Shown here: piece by piece, positions 21,142 through 33,100 of the stretch
Layout: every line of letters starts with the position of its first letter
How positions within the stretch are numbered: position 1 is the stretch's first letter
DNA from: a virus
Strand: one strand, 5' to 3'
Virus record (IMG/VR): IMGVR_UViG_3300036760_000945
Coordinates: 1-64,000 of that record
DNA: 64,000 bases
Notes under the pieces: model-generated
What the model was told of the DNA's origin: nothing
Seen by the model: the letters and a program-made list of their open reading frames with translations, nothing else
Database searches by the model: none
Program-made: the position numbers and the translations under genes

Positions 21142-22287
21142 CTAGCTATAAACCACGTGAACCGTTAGATTTTCGCCAGCGACAGAACTGCCAATTTGGT
21201 CAATATCTGCTGTCAGATACTCGCCATCTTCCAGGGTGATAACATCAATGGTTGTAGTATAACCCGTATGTTCTCCGGCTGCAACCTGTGGGCGATTCCC
21301 CTGAGCAGTAAAAATGGTCGTACCAGACTTGTGAATATCTACGATAATTGCCGCGCCCGTAGGTGCAGTGCCTACAGCAAGGAACACTTTTGAGATAGTT
21401 AGCGTTCCACCAAGATTGTTGTAGATGCGGATCGCGCCTATAGCCAGCGTTAGTACATCCTCATAAGTGAAAATAAACACGCGCTTTGACACCGTTGCAT
21501 TAGTTTCAACGTAATATTCTATAATTAACCCATCACCAACCTCAGGCACAAAGTTCAATATCAATATAGGCTTGCCATAATCATCGGTGTCTAATATATA
21601 TATCTCTGGTTCCTGACGCAAACCATTGTAGAACACAGAGACCTGCTCAGAAAATGGATCTCGGCTAAGGTCAAATGTATCTGTTATTCCATCAATTTGG
21701 CTAGTAAGATTTTCTATAAACCCAGAGAGGTTGCCTCCACCGCCAAGTGTAACTACCGAGGCATCGCCTACCTCATCATCTTCCACCTGAACGTTGAGGC
21801 CAACGAAATTGAGTTTTGTACGTTGGGCAAGTGGTGTGCCCTCGTCTTGGATGATATGGCCGCCGCCAGCTCCAAGATTTCCATGTTCGTCTTCTGTGAG
21901 ATGATAATATTCTGCCGGTGTGCCCTCAGAGGGCGCCAACCCTCCCTGAATGCCAGATAGATCATTATGCTGTCCACCATAAGGCGTGGGCTCGGTTGGC
22001 GGCGGTACCACGGGTGCTGGAACGAACGTTCTCCTCGCTGCCGTTGTTATTGCTGTATCAACATTCCCGCTTGCAGTATGAACTATGGGCGTGCCACTAC
22101 GGTAATCTACATAGACAGAATCGCCGATGGAGGGAGAGGCACCTAAGAAGATCAAGCCATGCAAGAGCTTTCCGACACCGCTAAGACGAACACTACAAAA
22201 CCTTCCCAGCACATCGACTACAGTTGCGGGGATAATCTTTTGCTTGGAGAGCTTTGAGATCTCGGACGAAATTCTTGTGCGTGCCAT
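21142..22287 (-). CDS. baseplate/tail-tip protein with OB-like N-domain, 381 aa
   Basis: Residues 15-75 (IIPATVVDVLGRFCSVRLSG, then PSIGDSVYVDYRSGTPIVH) look like the OB-fold seen at the base of phage tail-tip and spike proteins. A linker with YYHLTEDEHGNLG follows, then beta-rich domains (LTSQIDGITDTFDLS, DGLIIEYYVE). The C-terminus (FIFTYEDVLTLAIG to LTVHVVYS) is a separate beta domain. Works in the distal tail. Confidence 0.65.
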   Translation of the reverse strand: MARTRISSEISKLSKQKIIPATVVDVLGRFCSVRLSGVGKLLHGLIFLGASPSIGDSVYVDYRSGTPIVHTASGNVDTAITTAARRTFVPAPVVPPPTEPTPYGGQHNDLSGIQGGLAPSEGTPAEYYHLTEDEHGNLGAGGGHIIQDEGTPLAQRTKLNFVGLNVQVEDDEVGDASVVTLGGGGNLSGFIENLTSQIDGITDTFDLSRDPFSEQVSVFYNGLRQEPEIYILDTDDYGKPILILNFVPEVGDGLIIEYYVETNATVSKRVFIFTYEDVLTLAIGAIRIYNNLGGTLTISKVFLAVGTAPTGAAIIVDIHKSGTTIFTAQGNRPQVAAGEHTGYTTTIDVITLEDGEYLTADIDQIGSSVAGENLTVHVVYS

Positions 22288-22289
22288 TG

Positions 22290-23252
22290 TTAGGTCTTCT
22301 TCCTACCAGAAACCGACATTCGATAAGCGCCGTCTTCTAATCTTATCTGGATCCCCTCTACAATTATATTATCCTCTATGTGCCTGAGAGTACTGGTTGC
22401 GATCAAGTCCACAGCGAGAATGTCCCGCGCCTCGAGACGTGGATCCAACCGTGCGTCGACAGTTTTTTCATGCCTCTTCTGCAAAGCGGTAATTTGATAT
22501 TTTCGCGCCGCCTCGATTGCGCCAGAGCTTAGCTCGCTTAGCCTATATAGCCTCGTGATTAAACCAACCTCTTCGGCGGTGGCCGCGTCTATCGCCAGGG
22601 CAACGTCCTCGCCCTGGATAATACCATCCGAGCTAAGTTGCAGATTGTCCTCTAGGGTATCTGCATATTGCTTGATGTGGTGCGCAAGCACAGTATCCTT
22701 TACTGCTGAGTAGGTGAATTCCAGGTTTCTGTCCACGCCGGCGTTTATCTCTATTGGGCGCTGCTGGATCACGGACTGGATCGCACTCTCGGTATTGGCC
22801 TCATAGTCAACATAAACTGCCTCGCGCTGATCGGCTAACTCCGAGCGGCAAATATTTCCAAGCACGAGTGTACCAACGGTCACACTTAGACTGGCTGTTA
22901 CCGTAGCCAGATAAGTAGCGGCCCCAACGGCATAGCTGTATACACAACACCCATTACAATACCCAGAAATATATTGGTCGTAGATGAAGATACGAATTTC
23001 AAAGTCCAAGGCTGCATCCTCTCCAAGTTGGAAGTTGGAGACATCAACAGTATCGGCCCCCATAAGCGTCTTGAATTTCACATACCGATCGCCATCTATT
23101 GTCTCTGCCTCAACACTTACTTTGAGCGCAGCGGCCGCATCACCAGTAGTATAGTAAGCAGGTAATGCCTGTATATCAGTAGTAAGCACAATGGTTCTTC
23201 CTACTACGGGTACAAAAGAGAAAAATACTTCGAGGCTGCCGTGTTCTGCCAT
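22290..23252 (-). CDS. tail protein, 320 aa
   Basis: The N-terminal 170 residues are beta-rich (LEVFFSFVPVVGRTIVLTTD, FEIRIFIYDQYIS); residues 180-290 are helical with a central IEAARKYQITALQKRHEKTVDARLDPRLEARDI-type charged stretch. It ends with IIVEGIQIRLEDGAYRMSVSG, a motif type often found at the C-termini of tail-tip proteins. It overlaps the next gene by one base. Position between the tape measure and fibres supports a distal-tail role. Confidence 0.65.
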   Translation of the reverse strand: MAEHGSLEVFFSFVPVVGRTIVLTTDIQALPAYYTTGDAAAALKVSVEAETIDGDRYVKFKTLMGADTVDVSNFQLGEDAALDFEIRIFIYDQYISGYCNGCCVYSYAVGAATYLATVTASLSVTVGTLVLGNICRSELADQREAVYVDYEANTESAIQSVIQQRPIEINAGVDRNLEFTYSAVKDTVLAHHIKQYADTLEDNLQLSSDGIIQGEDVALAIDAATAEEVGLITRLYRLSELSSGAIEAARKYQITALQKRHEKTVDARLDPRLEARDILAVDLIATSTLRHIEDNIIVEGIQIRLEDGAYRMSVSGRKKT

Positions 23253-26200
23253 TAGAGCTCAAACTCCTCGCCAGGGCTATATGTACCATTAGCCAGGATA
23301 ATATCTCCTGGAAAGGCTGCATCGGTGCCCGCTATTCTGCAAAACTTCTCCAAGAGTGAGGTAATGGAATTGTCGTGGTCATTGCTGGAGGCATAGAAAC
23401 CCTTTAGTTCCACTGTATCCTTGGAGTGAATATAAACAAAAGTTCCTTCAGGATAAGAAACGCCCTCCGCCGGCGTGGCGATCAAGGAGACCCCGGTCAA
23501 CCCATTGACAAGATACATTTTCTCAGAGCACGAGGCGGAGTAGTCTGGGATATCCTCTGAATAATGTCGCGCCCTTTCTCTTGCCCAGACAACCTGTCCA
23601 ACAGTTGTAATCCACACCTTCCATTGTGTGTTCTGGTTCAGCCAAGCATAGCCAGCACTTGTGGCAACAATAGCACCCTCAAGATCATCTGAATGTGCGG
23701 CGCCATCGAGCCATTTGAATTGATAGAATTCTACTGCCATCCCGCCTTGGTAAGTATAGCCGCCACCGGGATCAGAGTTATATGGCGTGCCCCAATCTGT
23801 GTAGTTCCGCAACTGGAATGGCCCATTGGGTGGATTATCGACATCGTTGAAGAATTCGTTTTTCCCAGTATACTTATAGATCGTGCCGTCAATATCAACC
23901 TCTCCCGCTGTAGGGAAGTCAGTCACGAAGTCGGAGTCAAGGCTTGTATCATCCATGTCCAATGGCAGGACAGGAATAATTGCCTCAGTGGAGCAAAAGC
24001 CGGTTGTTCTAAAGCGCGGCGGATCAATGAAGCCATAAATGCCAACATGGAATATATCGTTAACTGTAACTATGCTGCCATCGGCTTCTAGCCAGGAGTA
24101 TAGCAGTTGCGAGCCCCTGGTGGGCCATACTACAGTAGTGATCTCTTTTACCTCAAGGCCGAAGAGGCCGTCTCTATGCCAAAGGCGCATATCGTAGTCA
24201 GTGCCTCCCACAATATCTCCGTTGTTCTGCTCGAGGAGGATTGTCTTCCGGCCACCGCGGATCTTGGCAAGACCCATCTTCCCCTCTGAGATATAGCCGA
24301 GAACGAAGTTGTCTTTGTCACTGCCAAGACCAAGAGGTCCAACGGACGTGTATTCTCCTTTGAATTGTACCCTAACATCGCAGTCGAAATTCCAAGCCGA
24401 GAACGGGCGCGAGGAGAATAGGATTTGTGGGATACCCTTTACTTTACTTCTCATAACTGTTGGCAAGTCTCCGCCACCACCGACAGAGCCAGCAGTCACA
24501 TTAATACTTGCTGCTATATATTTATTGGTATCCCAAAAAAGAGGTACTATGCCACCATCGATTGTGAACCAGTCGCCTGATTGTATATCAGTTTCGAAGG
24601 TGTGCTCGAAAGTATGACTGTAGGGGTTAGTGCGAGTAAAAACCTCACTATAGGCATCCTCTACAATGGCGCCGAATTGTCCGCCTCTTTTATGTACAAT
24701 ATTATATTGAATTGTATTACCGCCGCCGGTTGGGCTTCCAGAGAAAGTAATGCTAACTGTGACCTGGCCGCCAGTGCCGTGATTCGGACTTAATTCAAAG
24801 ACGATCTTCTCGTCATCCCAACACAGGTAGTTCCAACCGTGTGGTCCGGCAAGATATTCAAGTGAGTCTGACCATATATTTGGGTCCCACGGATTTTCAG
24901 TCTCGCCGTTTATCTGATGAACACTTCCCACCTCTTCTTCGACCACAAAGCCAGGCTGATATGTTGACTCTATCGGTATCAGATTTACTGTGATGCCCGG
25001 CAGCTCAACACGCTCGGGATAATAAACCGTAGCACCACTATCTGATATTACGCGTATGCCAACCTTGATGAGCTTCTTGCCCTCGCCTGGGTTTACCATT
25101 TGATAGACTACTGGGTATGAGCCCGCGCGTGCTCCTTCAGGGAAGTAGGTTTGCGGCGGATTTGAATAGCCACCATAGTCATCATCCAGCTCCTCGAGTG
25201 TAGACACAACTGTACTTTGTAAACCGTTTTCATCCTCTACCAATAAGAGTGCATAGAAGTCATCATTTGGCGAGTTGTGCGGTGTTGGATCATACGGATT
25301 GGGCTCCGGTGCGCCGCTGTCAATGCCGGCCCGGCTCCAACCGAAGCTGCGAACTTCTATGGTGGCCGCGTCATCGAGCACGGGATATTCTGTACAGAAA
25401 GTCTCAATATCAGCACACCAGTGATCTGTGGCAGTTGCAGCTTCGTGACATTGATATCCAAGGCCGCCGCCTTCGGCTAGGATTTCTGGTGTCCAGAAGT
25501 CGCAGGACAATGTCCAGGTTGGACCAGCATCAGAGTTGACATCATAGAGATTAGATTTATCCTTGACCAGGTCCAGAATAGACTGCTTGCCCTGCAGCTC
25601 CAGGTAAAAGGGGTGCGTCATTGAAGATGTATGCCACAGGCCATCGGGAAGAACAGAAAGATCATAGCCTCTTACACCATCCCCGAAGGATTTCACAATG
25701 CGTGCAATCACAACATCGTGATACTTGAGCCATTCCAAACCAGCAATTGTGTGAACACCAATTTCCAGCTTGGAATATGTGCCCGTGTCAAGGTAGGGAT
25801 TGTCGAGGTAGAGCTCATCGCTGGCCTTCGCCTTTACTGCCCAGCCAGCCTGGGGATCGCCACTAATATTATCAAGGACAATGTCGACAGAGGGTGTATC
25901 CTCCCCAATAACCTGATACGGCGCAACGGTTCGATAGAGTTGTGTGTCTGTGAAAAAGACAATATCGCCACTTTCCTCATCGTAGCGCGCCGAGAAGCGA
26001 AGATCTACCTGGCTGACAAGTACTCTTCTATCAAGAGAGAAAACGATACCATCGTCAGAATGGGACAATAGTGTATAGACAGTACTTGTCTCAAACTCTT
26101 CTTGTCGATAGAAACGACCAACCATGAACACGCGCTCGTTATATACAAAGACGCCGGTTATGTCGAAATTGCTGAGGTCCTCGGGGATCGCAATAAAGAA

Positions 26201-26662
26201 GTCGGACCAGGAACCATCCTTGTTGTTAGTAGCCAATTTATAGTAAATACCCTGAACCGCCCCATCGTATCTAGTAAAGTAGGCAAAGATTTTGTCCCCA
26301 AAGATAGCGGCGCCAGAATTTATTAGTTGGGCAGAGTCGTCTTCATACTCGTCTATAAGAGGCAGAACGTTAACTGGGTCAAATATCCTTCCCGGAGAAA
26401 TGTGGACAGCATCGTCGCCATCAATATAGGCAATTCTAACAGCCCCCTCATCAAAGTAAAACCTGATCTTCTGTGTGGCCGATACCGGATGAGTAACATC
26501 GTCAACGCCAACTATAGTTGGAAGGGTTGGCGTATATACTTCATTTACGAGGTCCGCGGCATCGAAATAGACACGCGACTTATAGGCCGTAAGTCTGCCA
26601 GTTGCCTTGAAGCTCTCGGGAATAGTGATCGCATCTTCGAGTTCCGTGCCTGTTTGTCTCAT
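23252..26662 (-). CDS. large tail protein, 1136 aa
   Basis: The start at 26662 (MRQTGTELEDAI) is chosen because GAGGAG lies 9 nt upstream and it overlaps the upstream stop (TAATG); a longer frame begins at 26704. The protein is almost entirely beta-rich, with propeller-like stretches early (KIFAYFTRYDGAVQGIYYKL, RVFMVGRFYR) and Trp/Gly-rich domains later. Most likely the central hub or a minor tail protein located between the tape measure end and the fibres. No enzyme motif seen. Confidence 0.7.
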   Translation of the reverse strand: MRQTGTELEDAITIPESFKATGRLTAYKSRVYFDAADLVNEVYTPTLPTIVGVDDVTHPVSATQKIRFYFDEGAVRIAYIDGDDAVHISPGRIFDPVNVLPLIDEYEDDSAQLINSGAAIFGDKIFAYFTRYDGAVQGIYYKLATNNKDGSWSDFFIAIPEDLSNFDITGVFVYNERVFMVGRFYRQEEFETSTVYTLLSHSDDGIVFSLDRRVLVSQVDLRFSARYDEESGDIVFFTDTQLYRTVAPYQVIGEDTPSVDIVLDNISGDPQAGWAVKAKASDELYLDNPYLDTGTYSKLEIGVHTIAGLEWLKYHDVVIARIVKSFGDGVRGYDLSVLPDGLWHTSSMTHPFYLELQGKQSILDLVKDKSNLYDVNSDAGPTWTLSCDFWTPEILAEGGGLGYQCHEAATATDHWCADIETFCTEYPVLDDAATIEVRSFGWSRAGIDSGAPEPNPYDPTPHNSPNDDFYALLLVEDENGLQSTVVSTLEELDDDYGGYSNPPQTYFPEGARAGSYPVVYQMVNPGEGKKLIKVGIRVISDSGATVYYPERVELPGITVNLIPIESTYQPGFVVEEEVGSVHQINGETENPWDPNIWSDSLEYLAGPHGWNYLCWDDEKIVFELSPNHGTGGQVTVSITFSGSPTGGGNTIQYNIVHKRGGQFGAIVEDAYSEVFTRTNPYSHTFEHTFETDIQSGDWFTIDGGIVPLFWDTNKYIAASINVTAGSVGGGGDLPTVMRSKVKGIPQILFSSRPFSAWNFDCDVRVQFKGEYTSVGPLGLGSDKDNFVLGYISEGKMGLAKIRGGRKTILLEQNNGDIVGGTDYDMRLWHRDGLFGLEVKEITTVVWPTRGSQLLYSWLEADGSIVTVNDIFHVGIYGFIDPPRFRTTGFCSTEAIIPVLPLDMDDTSLDSDFVTDFPTAGEVDIDGTIYKYTGKNEFFNDVDNPPNGPFQLRNYTDWGTPYNSDPGGGYTYQGGMAVEFYQFKWLDGAAHSDDLEGAIVATSAGYAWLNQNTQWKVWITTVGQVVWARERARHYSEDIPDYSASCSEKMYLVNGLTGVSLIATPAEGVSYPEGTFVYIHSKDTVELKGFYASSNDHDNSITSLLEKFCRIAGTDAAFPGDIILANGTYSPGEEFEL

Positions 26663-27111
26663 TATGAGGACTCCTCTGTAGGTCCTATAAACAGGAACGT
26701 ACATTGTATCACATAGAAGGAGTATATGCCCTCTATCTCGATACCAAGGATCTTCTCTGCAAAACTACCAACCATAAGTACATCATAGTCGTCACCGAAG
26801 TGTGTGGTCAGGACCAGGATATTCGAAGGTGTTCCGTTTGGATTATTATAGGAGAAGAACGTCTTTAGATCCTCGAGTGTTCCCCAGTCACTCTCTTCGT
26901 ATTCGTCTTCTTCCTCGGTGTGCCGTACACGTACCAGGTATTCATGCTGCTCATAGAGCCCGCCCATGGACACATCAAGGCCGCCATCAAGCGTCCTGTC
27001 AACCGTTTGTGACTTTTCCATAGTAGGGTTATATCCCTCAAAAAGGACATGAAACCTTTTAGAGAGGGTGTCATTGCTATTTGTCAAAACGAAATATTTG
27101 TTCGTGGTCAT
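26662..27111 (-). CDS. distal tail protein candidate, 149 aa
   Basis: Short beta-rich protein (YFVLTNSNDTLSKRFHVLFEG, DVSMGGLYEQHEYLVRVRH) directly after the tape measure, the usual position of the distal tail (Dit) protein, but shorter than most. The stop overlaps the next start. The Dit assignment is positional. Confidence 0.55.
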   Translation of the reverse strand: MTTNKYFVLTNSNDTLSKRFHVLFEGYNPTMEKSQTVDRTLDGGLDVSMGGLYEQHEYLVRVRHTEEEDEYEESDWGTLEDLKTFFSYNNPNGTPSNILVLTTHFGDDYDVLMVGSFAEKILGIEIEGIYSFYVIQCTFLFIGPTEESS

Positions 27112-27112
27112 G

Positions 27113-30100
27113 CTAGCTCCTCAGCTCCTTCGTGACCGCATCGAGGACAAAGGAAGAGAGTTTCTCGTTGCCAATATAGATGTTCACAATCTGTGGCGCA
27201 CCGGCCTTCTTGCCGCCCATTGGAATATAGGATGAACCGCCAGCAATTGTTACGCCGACAGGGCGCTGGAAAAGATTATGAATACGTTTCAGACTCTCCC
27301 ATTCGCTGTGTGGAATTACACGGCCGCCGACGATGCCTTCAGTGCCCTGTTCGCCAACTTCGACTGCGCCACTAGCAAGACCTCGAAGAATACCACCTGC
27401 GGCTTTCATGCTTTCAAGGTTATGAGCCAATACTCCGCCAGCAAAATAGCTATGTGTCTCGTCATCCGTTCCGAAGTTATAGGACGGTACCTGTTCTCCG
27501 TTCCAGGAAAGATCTGTTACAACAACGTCTTTTCCATCTTTGTCCAGTAGCGCATCTCCAAGTCGTAAAGTCTTGGCATGTGCCCACTCGCCATTAATAG
27601 ACATTGGGTGTCCCGCTGTTACGCCAAGGTGCTTATTGATAGTAATATAGCCACAGTTGCTTTTAGCAGAGTGATGAAACACTTTATTGACCCTCGCATT
27701 TACCGGCTCGCGAGTCTTGATATTCATCGAGAGAACCATATCTCCAACCTGAACCTCTTCAATGGGTTTGGTCAAGCCGGCTACCATTGTTATCATTGTT
27801 CCTGCAATGAAGCATGGTGCATTTCCTTCACCTTCGCCATGCTCGGTTGTGACTCCTGGCATCCGTAGAAGTTGATCAATCCACTTTTTGAGAATAGGTA
27901 TAGAAGTGGACATGGCGGTTTGCCAATCCATTAGGGCATCGTCTGTCAATAGACTGAGTGCGCCCTTGGCATTATCGGCATAGATCTGGAACTTGACCAT
28001 TGCGTCGTTCAGATCTTTTTGCTGTTTGGCATAGAAGGCAGTAATACCAGCCGACTCTTTCTCGAGCGCCATCTGCTGGATATACTGTGCGCGTTCGAGC
28101 TTGGTCTGCTCTTCCTGGAGTATCTTGTTCTGCTGGTAATACTCGATGGACTTATCGAGTTGTTCCTGTTGCATCTTTAGATTCTCTTTGAACTGTTTGT
28201 TCTGAAGAGCAAAACGCTGATCTTCAAGTTTCCAGAGTTCCTTCTGCCTATTCTTTTGTTTATCGATCTGCTCACCTTCAAGATCGTGCATAATTGTCTC
28301 GCGGCCCATTTGCCGTTCTGCAAGTTTGCGTTCACGCCCAGTCATGAAACGGATATTTTCGGCGTAGTCTTCCTGGCGCCAGCCCCACTGAAGTTCGCGT
28401 GTTTGGGTCTGATAGCCCCAGTCTTGCTGTGTCCAGCCGCGTTGCATTTGCGTACCGCGTTGATTGAGTGCCATGTTCTCCTGGAACTGCTGCGCGCCAA
28501 GGTTCATGCCTCTCTGCTGAAAACCGAATTGCCATCCCTGTTGTTGATAACCAAGTGCGCGTTGTGCGTCCTGCAGACCCCAAGTACCGCCCTGGTACAA
28601 CGGCCCAAACGGCTGCCCGGTCTGTGGATTGATTGTACCCGCATATTGTTGTATGCCAACGCCGGTCGTAAAGGCCAGATTCTGATTTACACGTTTCATC
28701 GCCAGGCCAGCAGAGGCCATTGCCTGATTGTACTGAGACTGGTTCTGCATGAACTGTAGTGCATACTGGCCACCAATATTGCCAATTGTTTCACCGCTGG
28801 CAAGTGTCATTGGCCCACCAGGAATTGCAATACCACCAGCCATGCCAGCAATGAAGGGTGCAGCCAGGCCGGTAGAGGTTTGCCAGTTTCTACCCCAGAT
28901 CTGTTGTGCAGTCTGGAGTCCAGTCTGGCCAACCTGTGCCAAACTACTCTGTCCCCAATTCAAACCTGTTGGCTGGTTGGTCCCCATACGTATATCGGTC
29001 AAGGCCATATTGTTAATACCCATAGTCTGGCCAGTGATCATGGGGAAGCGCTGGGCCATCAACTGTGGCGATATTCCGCCCGTTGCAGCAAGTGCAGCAA
29101 CTGCAGTTGGTTGTGCATTATACAACTGGTTATAGAACCATTCCTGGCCTTTGGGCATTGCACCAGAAGTGAACTGTTGATATAACTGGTTGCCGAGTGC
29201 AGGACGGTTAAATTGATAGGCTTGCTGTTGTAACTGCGCACCAATACCAATGCGATAATTGGCCTGAGCCTCCTGGGCACTCCAAGTCGCAGTCTGGCGA
29301 GCTGCTTCTTCTGGCAACATAGCGACAGCCTCACCACCAGATATATATTCTGTCTGAAGAGGTGCGGGAGTCCTAGTTAGACCTGCTGCGCGTTGTGCCA
29401 TCCATGCAGAGTAACGCGCCTTATAAACATCTCCAGCGGGTTTATTGTAAAGAATACCATTGGCTATTTGGTTATCCAGATACTTTTTCATATCTGTGTC
29501 TGTTCGAAGTTGACTTGCCGTTGTGACATTTCCAGGAAGCCACGCTGCAGCTGCACCAAAACCACTCGTGTATTGTCCACCAAGTCCCAATAGTGCTTGT
29601 TGGTTTGCAGTTGGATAGTTTTTACTAATATAGTTGGCCAGAGCACCCTGAACTGTAGTGGTTACCCCGGGAATAAGTGCAGTCCCTGCCGTTGTTTGTC
29701 CAAGAGCAGGCGGTCCCTGCAGGGTTCCATAAAGAGGAGCTGCCGCAAATGCACCTGCACCCATACCAGAGGCAGACAAAATACCTGCTGCCAGTTCACC
29801 TGGTTGCATACCTTGTTGATATTGTTCAGCAAAGCGCTGCCAATAACTCTGCGGAAGGTTTTGGTTTGAAACCAGAGTAAATGCTTTGGCAATTGCATCA
29901 GGAGCCAGATCTGTTCTTTGGCCCTGAGCGATCTGCATTGTTGTAGAAAGTGCTTTAACATATTGAGTTGTTCCAGGAAGAGTGCCAGCAAGTTGCCACA
30001 TTTGTGCATTGGGCTGTCCTGACATCATCTGGCGTAGAACTGTCCATTTCGCTGTTTCTTTATCCTGATCGGTACCACCTAGGCCAGCAGCAATACCTGT

Positions 30101-33100
30101 CGTAGAAAAAACAGTCAGGAAATTCTGCAGGGAGGCATATGCCCCACCAGTAGCAGCAACCTTTGACATTTGGTAGGCCACGGTTTCGGGGGCTTGCATT
30201 TTTTGATAAGTTTGTGCAGCTATATTAAGTCCTGCAACGCCCGCAGCAAGCGCAATTGCACCGGGGCCCTTTGCAAAACTCATCATCCCCGTACCTTCAC
30301 CTGCCCACTGGCCAAATTGTTGAGTAATAGCATAGGCACCAAGCCCAGCTACTCCCGTAGAAGTAATGTCGGATAGTAATGGGTTTTGCGCTATTATCAT
30401 CTTTCCAGCAGTTACTGGGTTGACCTGGGCACCATAAAGTGCAGTTATATTCTGTGCTGCACGTAATTGGTTATAGGGCACATAAGCAGCTCCACCTGCT
30501 TGCGAGGCAGCACCAGCAAAGGTATCTTGCATTGCCAACGCTTCTTGTTGACCCTGTCCTACACCACCCGTTATCATCCCCGCAATACGGGCCATGTACA
30601 TCATGCCCCAGCCCCCTAGCGCTCTCCTTAGAAAGGATCCTCTAAACAACTGTGGGGTACCGGTTATATCCTCCTGAAGTTCGCCCTCTTGCCTACCAAG
30701 ACGACCCAATTCGCCTTCTGCTCTGCGTATCTTGCTGGGTAGACCAGGTTCTACTGCACCGGCTCTATATTGTTCACGATAACCAGCAAGTTCTGCTGTT
30801 ACTGTTGCCCTTTGCTGCTGTACTTCAGCAAGTCTTATTTGCCGCTCAGAATTCTCATACTGCTTGAGTTCGGCCTTGTTCATATTTTCAAGAGAACCGC
30901 CGGCCTTATCGAGTAAACCTTTCTGTCTCTCCATTAACTGGTTATATTTCTCGACAGACTCTATTGGCAACTGGATCAGCTCTTTGGCGCCCGCGCCACG
31001 TCCGCGGCCAGCACCGCCAGTAGTACCCAAGTCCTCACTTCTACCAAGAATTGGGGAGCCAAACACACCCAGTTGCTGAAGTGCATCATAGGTCGCGCCG
31101 CCGGCTACAGCACCAGCCCGCAACATTTCATATTCTGCACCGGCACCCAGGCCCAGTTTCTCTGTAGCATATTTGAAAGCGCGTTGCACCTGTGGTGCAT
31201 TTGCGCCAATGCCCTTAAGCAGTTTCTGCACAGGGGCAATAGCAGCGCCAAACTGCTCAGGGGCATTCTCCAGGGCCCAGCCAATACGTTGGTACATCTC
31301 TCCTGCAGGTGCACCAAGTTGAGTTAAAACACCCTCAATGCCAGCCCGCATAGGTTCAAGATATGGCCTGGCGCCCTGTAACCACGCTACAGTAGCTTGA
31401 TAGTCACGCGAACTCATATAGGGAGGTTCTTGTAGTTCTCCAAAGGAACTCCATCCTCTGCCACCCCCACCGCCTCTACTTCCACCCGCGCCTCCACCCT
31501 GACCGCCACGCCAACCGCCGCCGCTCGGCGGTCTATTGCCGCCGCCGGCCATCATTCGAAGATCGGCTTCTCTTTGTTGGGCCCGCGCCGATGGAATATC
31601 TTGCTCTCTGCGGAAGCGCTGATAGGCCTCAGCATCCATTTTCGTCTGCTCAGGCGTCTTTGTTGGATATTCAGTTGCCCTCTGTGGCGCACCTGTAACC
31701 GCAGTTGCCGCCTGGCGCTGGCGCTCAATCGCAGCCTCTATTTGCCGATTTAGCCCTTGGCTTTCTTCTACCTTGCCAGGATCAATTATATCGGTACCAG
31801 GAATAAATGTTGCAGTAAGTTTTGTTTTGAGAGAAGCAATTGTATCCTCTGCTACACCAAGAGGAATACCGGTGCCAGCAAGCATTGTTTCCCAGGGCGC
31901 TCGAGCGGCAGCAGGTAGAGTAGCCATGGCCGCTGTAATTTCATGTCCGCCAGGGATTTTGCCTGCCATAAGATTTGCAATTGTACCCGTGGCCTGCCAC
32001 TGCTTATAGAGTTCAGGGAACTTCTCTTGGAACTTCGCTCCAAGTTGGAGAGCGCCAGCCTTTGTCGTCGCCATGCCGCCGAGAGCAGTCATGATAGGTA
32101 GTCCCATCATTTCGCCGTAGCCCTGTTTCTCTAGTTGTTGCCACAGGACTTCTTTTCTACCGGCAATTGGTACACCCTGGAGTTGCTTGAGCAAACCCTC
32201 ATAGCCACTTGCAGGTGCAAACATACCCGCAAGCATCTCGCTTGCAATCGGGTAATACTCTTTGCCTTTCTCTACGATCGGACGTGTAGCAATATCGGCA
32301 ATGCCATGTAGAAAGTTAGAAACCCCGCCTGCGGCAGCGCCCTCGGCACCTAATACATATTTGCTCTTGTAGCGTCCACCAGCACCCAACACGCCAGCCA
32401 TTAGTTCGCCCTCGGGGGTAAACTTGGCACTACCAAGCAGAGAAGCAAAAGGTACGCCGCTCTTGCCTGTAAGCCACTTATCGAGACCTGTCTGGTAGGG
32501 CTGTATCAAGCTCTCTGATACATCTGCAATGGTTTTGGCAGAATAGCCAGCCATTTGCATTGCAGGATACATGGGATTGCGGATATTATAGGTCTGCCCC
32601 ATAGTTGCCTGTGAATACACTGCCATTTGGCGGTGCACAGCCTGTGCCTCTTTCATACCGCCCCATTGTAGATCATTGCCCTTGCCAAGAGGATCAACGC
32701 CCTGAATAACATCCTTCATCGCATTGAAGGTCGAGGACGATCTCTGGTAAATACCAACATCCTGGAAGCGTGCTTTTGCTATACCCGTGGCCTTTTCGGG
32801 GGTCAGGGCTGCATTTTCTTTCCAGAAATCCTCGGTTGCAAAAGTTTCTAGTTTGCCCTCTGGAGTTCTACGCAACATCTGAATTACCGTTGCGATATCC
32901 CTGTCCAGATCGCCCTGAGAGGCTTGCGTACCCGCGGCAAAACCAACAAAAGCGCCCCCTCTATTCTCGGGGTTTGCGAGTGCGGCAGCCGCGGCCTCAG
33001 AGCCAACGCGAGCCGCATATTCACCATAGCCAATTTCCCGCATGGCCAGAGAACTCTCCGCGCGCGAACCTACGGGAATACGGGTAAAGGTAGCTGCGAG

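Noticed and set aside
25249-25539. Plus-strand open frame within the large tail gene
   Set aside because: Shadow of the 1136-aa minus-strand tail protein; no ribosome binding site, Arg/His/Cys-rich composition typical of an antisense frame.
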